Origin: UBA927 sp964367095
GTDB lineage: Bacteria > Patescibacteriota > Microgenomatia > UBA10105 > UBA927
Direction of reading: 5' to 3'
Assembly: GCA_964367095.1 (NCBI GenBank)
Contig: CAYIXE010000002.1
Coordinates: 1 to 51,698 of the forward strand
DNA length: 51,698 nt
The notes under the pieces were generated by a model. It was not told the origin of the DNA. It made no database searches and worked only from the letters and a program-made list of their open reading frames with translations. The position numbers were made by a program, and so were the translations under genes. How positions within the stretch are numbered: position 1 is the stretch's first letter; each line of letters starts with the position of its first letter. Below are positions 12,001-24,000 of this stretch, in pieces.

Positions 12001-15000
12001 ACTACATCGGCTCGCGCATACTCTTCAAGTGTCAATTTTTCTTCCGATGGATGCACGCCTATACCGTGATAGACAATCCCTGACCCCTCTTTATAAAACA
12101 TCTTGTGACTCTCAAGTGTTTCGGAAAAAAGTTTAAGGAATTTTTCCTTATTTTCTATCGATACATCACCACTGACAAAGATTGCATACTTATCTCCTGT
12201 TTCCCGAATAAATCCAAACGATTCATTGGTATCGCCAAACTTTGTGCGGGTTTCTTCAAACGCTTGCACGATTTCCTTTAAAAGATGGTCACCCAATAAT
12301 TTCTGCGTCGCTTCATCAGAAAGTACATGATTTGCTCCAAATAAATTTTTAATGTCGTACACTTTGGCAATCGTTTTCCCTAATTTCGCTAAAAGGGGCC
12401 ATGCCACTGAGCTCCACACCTGCTGAGGGGCGTTGCCCGAAGCATTTACCGATGCCAACCACTCTGGTGTTACCTTTAATCGCTCAGACTCCGGAAACAT
12501 TTCGAGTGTAAGAGGTGTCAATGACTTCTGATGCAAATCATCATAAAAGTAATCGGTAAATTCAGAGAGCACTTCTGGATTTGTTGAAAGCATTGTGTGA
12601 AGTTGTTGAGCAAGAATAATGTCATTTGGCTTACCGATAAACGACAAAAACGACTGGAGAATTGTGGTCTCTATCGCTTCGCGTTGCTTTACGCGGAGAG
12701 TATCGTTTTCAGATTTTGGTGGAAACCTGCCTGTTTCTTCTTGTATAGGTGGTGGCGGTGGCGTCAAAAAGCTGGGGAAGAATCTGCCAATGATAGTTCG
12801 GATTGGCTTCGCCCAACCAGTGTTTACAGGCAAAATGGCGTTGAGGAATCGAACCGTCCGTATTTTTAGGCTATCACCCACAACGATCAGCTTTAGCAAA
12901 GAAGGCATTTCAGATTCAAATCTACGAGGGGTATCTGTTCCATCATTACCTACAATCGTAATTACTTGTGATATTATTTTTGATCGTTCCACTTCTTCTA
13001 GATCTATAAACCGAATAATTTCCACAAACTCACGTATTCCTTCTTGCAAATTACCACTTCCCAACGTCACTAGTAAGGATTCCACATCGCCATTTATCGC
13101 ATGAAACAATATTTTTCTTGCTTCACTTGACCCACGTATATCCCCAAGATTTTTTTCCAATGCCTCAGAAACCTTGTTATATGTAGGATAGCTACCCTCT
13201 GATGTTACGTGTGCTTCCCAACCCTGTGTTCGTGCAAACTCACGTTGACCATATATGGACAGCGCTTCCGCCAACACATGAGCAATTTGTTTTGTTATTA
13301 TCCCTTGATCAGTAATATATTTAATAGGTTTATGAGTGTTTATGTGGACGAACTCATGAAACAATGCATCAAATATCCTGTTAGGATCAACCCGATATAT
13401 CCTACTAAGAAAACTTTCAGATAGGAAAATTTTTCTATACGCATCCATATAAACTAAAACCGTCAAATCACCAGGATACGCCTGAATTTGTTCTTGTTCT
13501 AATCGACCCATACCCATCGCCGTGACCCTTTCGTTAAACGCACTCAAAACTCGAGTAAGTTGTCTATCTGTCGATTCATCCATATACCCTATGGAGAATA
13601 TATATTCAAAAAAATTCATATGTTCATTATTTGCTCGCACCATCTCCGAGACTCTAGATAAATAAAATAAATAGAGACGGCTCATTAGTCTTAGAGTGAT
13701 AGTACTCCAATAATTCTGCATACTTTGCTTAATACTCTTTCGAGGAGTAGATTGAGATACTTGAGGCTCGATAACTTCTCGAATACGCGCCAGTAATTCA
13801 GTAAGATCTTTTTGCAACGTGTCAAGTTCTGCCTTAGCTACTCTAGTCTGTGCTTCATATCCTTTGGTAATTTCTGCAAGGGCTGCGTCAATTGCAGCCA
13901 CTGCTTCTTTCCATTGTTGTTTTGTACCGACCAATATTCCCTCAGCCGTTTCCACATTTGCATCTTCTGTTTTAACAACGATCCTGTTTTCTGCATTTTT
14001 ATGCTGGGCAACAAGTGTCTTTGCATTCTGTAGCGCTGTTACATCCCCTTTCAATGCATTCTCAATCAACGCTCTCAATGATTGAGCAAATATAAGACAA
14101 TTTGTGCAGCCGCCTAGAGGAGTAACTACTGCAGCAGCATTTTCTGTGGAGTCCATTACTTGCTGTATACCTGTTCGGATTAGAGACAGAGATCCCGATG
14201 GCGCAATATTTAATCCAAATCGGGTAAAAAATGGTGCCGCCCAGTTCAAAAATGGACTCTGGAGGATCGTTTCCAATGCGGGCATCCCAGCGCGGACAAC
14301 GTCAGAAACATTCGTTTGTTGTCTATAATTATTTTGAATCATCCTCTCAATTCGTGTCAGTTCTCCCCACGTAAAACTCATAAACTCTCCGATAACACTT
14401 GGTGGGTTTGCAGGGATATCGCCTAATCCCCGCTGGAATATCGGCGTAGACTCAACTTCGCCGCGAATTTTTTGCACTTGTCTAAATCGGAAATCCCAAT
14501 TAGAGCCAAAAAGGCGTAATCTTTGGATAATGGCTCGTGCTGATTTTCGCGCTGGCGTCAGATTGTTTTCTAAAATTTGTGTCCGTCGTTGGCCAAAGAA
14601 TGCTTCATCCAATAGAACCCCATACATCTGGAAGCGAAATCCGAGTAACCCGAGTGGGGAAAATAAACTCCCTACAATAGGGGCGACAGTACTTTGCGTC
14701 AATGTTCGGAATTCAGGTTTCATCTGTACTGTTCCTGCCACCTGTTCAACAAAAGTAAATTGCATAGGATCGCTACCCTTAGCGACATAATCGATAAACG
14801 CATACCGCAGCGGAGTCTCATGTTTAAGATATTCCGGTGCCCAAACATACAGCGCGATGCTATCAGCTAAGTCTTCACTGGAGGCCCGACGAAGCGCTTC
14901 TTCATTTGCTCCATATCCTTTGTAATAATCATTTGCATACGCAGTCGGCGGCAATTCATGTAGTATTGACGGGTCATAAGAAATAGTAGCCCCGTTAACT

Positions 15001-18000
15001 TCAGAAAACCCCCGATAGAATATATTTTCATACGCAGACGCAAGCGGACTATCACTAAAGCTTCCGTCAGGATTTTTCTGATACCGCATCAGGTGAATAA
15101 ATTCATGGGTCAATGAGGCCGCAGGAGATATATCTGATCTTCCCGTTTCGGATAAAAGCGTATACAGATGAGACTTCGGCGTCTTATATGCAGTGGTAAA
15201 TTGAAGACTTGCCAACCAGGATTTTTCGCTGTTTATGAGATCATTCCCGGCTATTGCGTAGTAAGACTCGCCTCCAGGAATACTTCCCTGCTCAACTTTC
15301 GTAAGTCGAGTTTCATCGGCCTGCATAAATCGATAAAATGGCGCTAGGCCGGTAAGAGCTCTTTGGATATCGCCAAGCTCGTCACTTGTCAAAGCCAAAC
15401 TTTGTTGTGAAAATCGAACGTCTATGGACTGTCCTCCCGTGTTATTGAAAACAAGATTTGGTATCGCAGTCGGTTCGATTCGATTTGTTATCGTATCTAG
15501 TGAAAAAGATGCAAGATATGCTTGTGTTTCTGAGGAAGGCTTGGCAGTGGACAGATTCCCCTGCAAATTTAGTGCCGATGATATCCAACCACTTTGAGTC
15601 AGTTCTATTATCCAACTTTCAACCAATTTATCCTCACCGGATTGATTTGGATGAACCACATCTATTAAATCAGATGGCTTTATGACTCCATGAAGATCTT
15701 TAGTAACTATTACCGGAGATTGTGTCGTAGATATTTGCCCTGCCAAGTCCTCGTACAATCTGTTTAATTCAACTACTTTTGCATCATAGGTAGCATCTGT
15801 TGACGGCAGCACAGAGGATAACACGATTTTTACATTCGGATTTTTTGATCGAAGTATTCCTATGATTGCCTGTATATTTTTAATCGTTACTTTTTCCAAA
15901 TCAAAATCAGACACTATATCATTCACTCCTAATTCTAAAATCACAAGATCGGGTATATTTTGGTCTATGGTTATTTCACTTATGACTCCATTCCAACTCC
16001 ATTGGCCGGCAAGCAAATCATTGAGCATTTTTTGCGTCGTATAGCCCCCATGTCCTTCCGTAGGCACAGCAGCTGTGTCCCGCGATCTTTGGCCGCCGAC
16101 AAACTCTGGTTGTAAACCGAGCTTAGTCAGCTCATCAAAAAACTTCGATCCAACCGATCCACGAGATGTTATAGAATCGCCAAGAATCATAACCTTTGGT
16201 GTAGTAGAGAGTGTCGAAGCTTGGGCTGGTATCGCTTTTGAATCCGCCGCTAGCTGATCATCTCTTCTCGAAACGCTCTCAATATTTTCTGAACTAGGAG
16301 GTATTTTTGACAATTGAGTATCCAGACTTAATGACTCAAATGCCGGAATCGTAACATTTGCATATACGCGATCTGAAATGATAACCCTAACCGGTGTATA
16401 GTAATCAATGCTTTTTGCTACATCAATCGGATCATACGTCCATTCTCCCTGTAAAAATACACCAGATTGGTACCCTGGAAGAGCCACATGGCTACCAACT
16501 GGTACAAGAATTCTATTATCCCAACTGTCGTCATAATCTGCTGGAGCAAACGATACATGATGCACACTTGAGGATAATCCGATTGGAAATTGCAGTACAC
16601 CATTAGCATATTCGAGGCGAGCAGAGTTAAATAACACATCATTACGAGCAATCAATTCAAACAAAAGCCCTTGATCTAACTCACCATTTGGGCCAATCCA
16701 TGGAGTGTCAGTCATGAAACTATCACCCTGCTGCAATTGACTTATCGTATCCTGCAATAACCGGAGCACTGGATGAAAATTGCCTTCAGTCAAAACCCTT
16801 CCTCCCATATCAAAAGCAATCTGTCCAAGCACCTGAGCTAATCGTGCCTCTCTCCCATATGCAGTTCCTCCCAACCAACCCTCACCAGTTCGAAGCCTCA
16901 CATACCAAAATACTCCTTCTCCATTAAGGTTATATGTTTTCCCTTTAACAAAGGCTTGCCTTAATCCTGTTGGCAATCCAGTTTTTTTATCATATCCAGT
17001 TGCGTATGATGTTGTTGCGATGGATGTAATATTCATACCATCAGGAAAAAGTGCGTCTATAAAACTTATAAATCCACTAAACCCGCCCATGGAGACTGAA
17101 TCTATCGGCCTACCGGTAAGCCATTCGACTCGTAGTCGCGTATTTTTTAAAGGGCTACGTGGATCATCCATATCTACTCCAGGAAGCGCACGTTGCTCAT
17201 CTATTGTTGTAGTTTTTGGATCATCTGGGATATTTGTCATCGATGAAGTATTAAAATAATGACCGTCGGCCATGATTAAGCTACGGTACAAGTTTGTAAC
17301 CGTAATTTCTCCCGTTTGAGTATTGAGGTAGACTACTATATTTTGGTCATTTCGAGATTCATTAAATGGAGCTACTCTACCTTTTAAGTCCTTCTGGGTG
17401 GACTTTTCGTTTTCACCAGCTGAATCTTCTCCGATAATCAGAGAGGCAACAACAGGATTATTGTAAACCGCATCTTTTTCTTCTTGCGTGGGATTTTCTT
17501 TACCTAAAATTCGTAACCAAAAGGGGCTTCCTTCTTCTTGAGCAAGTTGAGCTCTATGTGTCCGTGCGTATTCATATATCGGCTTAGAAAAAAATACGAC
17601 GAGTGGATTTTTTGTTTGTTTTGCTGCTTCCCAATCAGCCAGTACTTTTTCTTGATACATTTCTGCTGGTATTTTTTGAGGCGCTTCACCTACATTCTGA
17701 CTAGGATTGTCATATCCAAAAGGAGGAAGTGTTTCAATCGAGTTCGTTTGCTGTGAAATAATCGGGGGCGGATTAATAACTACTTGAGTGCTTGGTCTCG
17801 CAAACAGAATAGTTGAATACAAGGACACAACTCCAACCAATGAAACTACTCCTGATATTATTGCCCCATTTACAGCAGTTCGCATAAGTCGATTTTGTTG
17901 ATAAGTACGAGCGAATCCCTGCCCAACAAATTTGATTTGCCTATTAAACCGACGCACAAGTGATAATGAATCTAAAGCCTGATCATATTTCAAACGATAT

Positions 18001-21000
18001 TCAGCATTTGAAAGCACAATGTAGGCTTCTTGAAGTTGTTTTAATTCCCTGCGTACAAGAGCACGTTGTCGCCTTTCATAAGCCCACTGCCCAAATTTAC
18101 CAAATCTCTCTATAATCCTTCGACGTTGAAATTGTTGAACCTTTTTTTCATATGCTGCTTGTATTGCTTCTTTTGTAGCCTTGCGATTACGAATGCCAAG
18201 AATAGCATAATAATCCATGAATGCCTTCTCAGCTTTAACATTAGGAGACTCAACTATAATAGGCGTTATAATATTTCCGGTTTGAATTGGAGGCTCTTCA
18301 ATGGCAATTATCGGATCATATATCGGTTCCTGTATGTCAGAAAGAAATACTGCAAGAAGAGCAAACGGTCGTGTAAAATCATCTAAGGCTTTCGAGTTTG
18401 TTTTGATCTGATCTATTAAAGTTTTAAGTGTGGGTTCTTTCCTGAGGATGTCCAAAAATGTATTATGGAGCGAAGCACTCGTTAGAAAATCTGATCCAAC
18501 GATCTCATCGGGACCCCACGTAGTTTTTTCTAACGCCTCAATTGCAAGCTGGATTTGAGATATAAAAGTGGGCCATTGATTAACCTGCAATTTATTTAAT
18601 CCATTATATAACACAGGGATAAACAACATAAAATCATCATCTGTTGCCCCTCGGCTAAGTATGAACCCTTGTAACGATACTAAATTCTGCAAAGCTTTCT
18701 CGTTCTTTGACAGTTCTAGAAATAGTTTTTCGTTATCTTTCGTTTCCTCTACTCCTATTAATAAGTCTAAAATATGTTTTATCTCTGGCGTTGTTGCCTG
18801 ATCAAACTCTTGCTTCGCCCGTGCTTCTATAGCAACACGTAAATCATCCCATAAACCTACTTGCGTCTCGCTCCAAGATTCTGACTGCTTTTTCACATCG
18901 TCAAAGGCGGTCAACCGAGCAATTTGTCCGGCAACCAGTTCTTCAGTGGTTTCATTTATGGCTGGTGCAGTCACAAATTGAAACGCCTCACGTGCTATCG
19001 GAATAAGGTCTGCGATGAGACGTTTTTGCGTGTATCCGGAGTCTCCAAGCGCAAGTACGGCGTTTGAAATCTGATGTGCATCTAATATTCCCCGTATCAG
19101 AATACTCAGCTGATTATCTGATGTGTTTTTGTCGGTAACTGCAAGCATTACGTCACGGGAAGTAAGAAGCTCTGCCTCCACAATGGCCATTTCTTTACGC
19201 AGCCGTTCGGGTAAATTACTAAGCACGAATAATAGATTTACTCGTCTATTATGTGAATCATTGCGATCTTCTACGCTCGGCGTTCCCCCGCCTATATCGC
19301 TTCCCCCGCTTGGACCGCCATCACCATCCGTCCCCCCATCATCCGCTCCCAAATCAACAATTTTATATGTAGCTACTCTATCCAAAAATCGACTCAACGT
19401 TTGAACAGTAACAAGTGGTTTTAAAGCAGTGGGAAAATCCTCTCCTCCTTTGACCATCGCATTTCCCACCAAATCAAGAAGCAATTCTTTATACCACTGC
19501 GTCGAATACCGCTCGGTAGTTTCTTGTGTCAACCCAAACGCTTTCAAAATAATGTACCTATCTTCTTTATTGATAGATTCAAATTCTTTCGAATTTATAA
19601 TCGTTTGAATACGTTGCCGCTCTTCTTTTGTCGTTTGCTCAAACGACTTATTTGATAGAGTAGCATTTAGTTGTTCAACAAATTTTCCAGTACGTTCATC
19701 AACTCTATTAAATTTATAGAATTGTGCCAGCTGAATAATATGGATTCGCATTCGATCTACAACTTCTTTGGCAGACGGTGGGCTTGTTCCATACGCTGCT
19801 TCAAACTCATCATCTGGTATCCCAAGCTCTCGCATCTGTCCTACGTCAATGACACGAAGACGGTTTATCGTTTCATCCCAACGGTAATTCTCCATTTTTG
19901 GATCTAAGTTCACTAAATTCGCTTGACGCAATAAATACTGATAATGTACAAACTGCATCATCGCTTGTAGAACAATATCTATTGGATTTTGTTGGACAAA
20001 GATTACATCTGTTAATTGATCGCCTGAAATAAATTCGATGAATAAAACACCAGCTTTCTCACCATAATCATATGATTCATAGACATAATGTTCATTATGC
20101 CCAACGGGGTATTCAGCTTCGTTTCCATCCTCAGCGTTATAATTTAGTGCTGCGGCACGAAATTCGCTATATGCATTTCCGTCTAGACGAACTTTTGCCG
20201 CAACGTATTGCGGCATCGGTGCATCATTTCCACTTTTTATCACCTCGACAAGATACACTTTTCCTTCCGCGCTTCCACCCAAATACCGCAAGGGCTTCAC
20301 CGTCGCTCCAATTTCTTTTGCACCACTAAATATTCGCTGTACAAACAAATCGTCTTGTGATGTAAGCGCCTTTCCCATGGACAATATGCTGTCACCAACG
20401 ACCTGTGGGTAATAAAGATAGCGCAAAATATCGTTTGCGATACCATCAAATTCATCTTTCGTAATGCCAAAATTCTTCTGTATAGTTTGATAAGAAGATT
20501 CATCAAAACTAAAATAAGGAAAAGTTACGACGGGAACAGTCAAGTAGTTGCTGACGAGAATGTTTTTTACGTATACACTATTTTTTGTACTATTTACAAA
20601 TTCTTCTTCCGTCTTTCCAGAACGATCAAGCGTTTTAAACTCATCATCAAATTCTTTTATGTATGTCATCGTTTTATCCGTTTCACTCACTACCTTCGGC
20701 AATTGGCGAATCTCTACCGCTCCAAGTTCACGGATAAATACTGGCAATCGCTTGAAAAAGTCTTGAATTTTATCTGCTGTTTGCCCAACTACTCCCTCAA
20801 AAAAAGCTTTAATCTTCTCTCCATCCTCCCCGCTCAATCTCTGTGCTAAATCCACTGGAGGCATGGTTTTAATCATCACCTCTACCACTGCTTGAATTTG
20901 TCCTTTTTGCGCCTCCGTCTTCAACCCCATGGCGTCAAAAATGAAAGTGGTGAGTTGGTCAGAAAAAGAATCCTTAGCCTGTGGTACATAGGTATCCATA

Positions 21001-24000
21001 TCCTGCTTCAATTGTTCAGGCGTAATAAAGTTTACTTTGGACGCGTCACCATTCAGGAGTATCCTCACAAAAGCTTCATGATACGTCTTCAACATCGACA
21101 CCAAATTTTCATTTATATTCTCTCGCTTCCTTTGTGCTTGAGATGCCAAATCCTTATACTTCACGTCTGTTTGTAGTTGGTTAAATAAAGACATCATTTC
21201 ATCAACAGTCTCACGAGTAACATCACTTAGTTCTGCTAATTGTTCGAATGTGTATTGTGTATTGGTCTCCAATATAAATTGCACATACTGCGCATACCAT
21301 TGTATCAATCGCATAACTGCAAACGACTCCTTAGATAGGTTAAGTTTATGCAAATCAAGGCCAATAATATGCTCTGCACGTTCCACGAATGTAAGATTTG
21401 TAAAAATTCCTTGAAACTGTTTATCATATGGATGACCAATAGATGTATCAGATAATGCAGCTGGTAAAAGGGTAAACTCTGTAGGCAAACCAGGACTAGT
21501 AGTCAAATTTGATACCAATAACTGATCTCCTGCACTATCGCCTTGGTTAATCTCTACGCCGCCCATCTTCAAAATATTTTGACTGTCGAATCGAGAAATT
21601 CTATCTTTTGTAGTAGCCAGTTTGTATATTTCTTGCAGCTCAACTGGCACAAGTGAACTATCGGCGTTATTAGCTATACCAACTGCGAGCATATCGAGTA
21701 ATAATTCTCTGTAATTTTCAACATTCGCTGCCTCCTCGATAGATATACTCGGAATTCGCCCCAACATAACAAGGACTTGATACTGAAACACCTTTGGCAG
21801 ACTTGTAAATTGCAAAGATTGAAGTAACAACGACCGACGATCTTCATTCGTTGAGAAAATCAACACGTCTCGTATCGTTGATTCTGATTTCGGATAAAAA
21901 GCACGCGCTACATATTCAAGAAATTGAGCGTTAACTGCGATTGGTTGATACGGTTCTTGACTATAAGATCCAGGGTCAACAAACCGAAGCGTATCATCAA
22001 TGGTATATATGGCATCAAATACCTTATCCTGTTCAAATAATCCATTTTGACGAAGTAAATATTCTCGATGACCATATTGATATGCTTGTCGAACTGTTAA
22101 TCCTGGAGAGCCACTCGTGTCAGATTTAGAAATTAACAACTCCTCAAAAATAACATGATTATCCTTATCTATTAAATATGGCTTTACCGTGTATCGATCA
22201 GAAGTCGTAACAGCAAATTCGCCTTTTCGCTCTGCTTCTCGTAGTGTATTTGCCATCACATATTCATTTTCGACACTCTGAATTACTGTAACAACGTTTT
22301 TAGATTTCTGAACCTTAACGGCCATGTACTCCGCAACCCCTTTATCGTTCGCATTCGTTATATGTACCAAATAAACAAACCCAAATCCTCCTTCTGATAT
22401 ATATCCTTCTACCTTTACATCCCACTCTTGTTTTTTGGCAGACGAAATAATTTCTTGCACATTTGCACTGTCACGTGTATCTTCTAACGGTTTTTTCATC
22501 GCCTCAATTGCTTTAATCCGTTCTGTTTGCAAAATTCCGTCTTCCTTGAGTTTTTCTGGATTGATAACATTTATTTCGCTTAATTCTTTTTCTTGTAGTA
22601 ACTTCCCTGCTTTTACATTAAGTATTTCTTTGGAATCGGAAAATTTCGCTTGTTCTTCTCTCAATCTACCCAACTCCAATGCTAACTGTCTTTCTGCGTC
22701 TAGTGACGTAGTAAGTTCTGCTATATTCAATCGTGCTTGTTTTGACAAAGAAGCTTCCCTAAATGAAAGATCTTCCGCGTGCCCAATCTTTGCCGATACT
22801 GATTGAAGTACTCGTTGAACACGCCTATCCCATTGTGGTTGTAAAGTATTCTCAAATGCCACCAGCGCTTCGGAAATTGCTTCTAATTGTTCCAAAGTCT
22901 TCATGCGATTGAGTGCTTTATCTTTCATCAACGCCTCCAACTCTTCAAGAAGTGCTAACGGCGTCTCACGCGTCACTGCTAATCCTGCCGTATTTAAAGC
23001 ACTTTTTAGTGTTCTGGTCGCAGTTCTTAACGTATTTGATATTGGAAAAATTGAGACGCGCGCAGCCAGAGACCGTAGTCCACGAATAATTGGAGGTATG
23101 TTTGCTGCTTGTTCTGCTATTTGTTGTCGACGGGCATCAATTTGTACTTTTCGCTTTTCTGCAGCTCTCAATTTCTTTTCTTGGTCTGCAATCTGTTGTA
23201 AACGCTCTCGCTCTTTTACATCTGTCTTCCCAACTCGTTGGAGTTCTTTAGCATCAAGGTCAGCAAAAAATGTATCAAGTTTTGCTTGTAATTCTTTATT
23301 TTCTTTTTCTATCTGTGCTAACCGTTCCGTGGCGTACGTTTGGCGTATGGCTGCAACCACTTGTATCATCCATGTAGCCCTATCTGTACCTGCATCTGTA
23401 AACTCTTCAGGAGTCAATTGCCATGTAGTAGTAAGAAGATTGAGTATTCGCTCCTCAAGTATTGCATCCGAAACTCCCTGTATCGCAAGCCCTCGAAACT
23501 GATTTTCTGACACGATTTCATTCGCCGCCAAGAAAAGATTTTCTATGGCATCTAATCTTCGCAGCATACTCATGGATCGCACAGCTCCAAGTTCAATTAT
23601 TGGATTTGCCGCGGGCACCACACCTGACAGAAATGCTTGCCTGATAGTTGCATTAAATGATCCTTTGCTATCCATTTCTTCCAACGATGGCAACAATACT
23701 TTCGGACTCGTCAATAATGGCGCTATAGGGGAGCGTGGGCCTTCAATTCCCCCACTCTGCTCGGGCAAGCCTAAAACATACTCCGCAAATGGCTTCAAAA
23801 AGGAAATCTTACCTGCACTGAGCGGAGTCGAAGTGTTATGTGCCACGATACCATTGCCGATGAAGGTATGTGTACCATCTACTTCTATATCAAACACTTG
23901 CTCTCGTTTGCCTTTTGTAATCGAGACGATTTCTTCCCACCCATCTGCAGTCGCTATCCTATCGCCCTTTTTGAGGAATTTCACTTTCTGCCAAACGGTG

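Noticed and set aside
12619..13104. Plus-strand ORF of 161 codons
   Set aside because: Shadow of the second HExxH region and Pro-rich linker; no ribosome site or family match.
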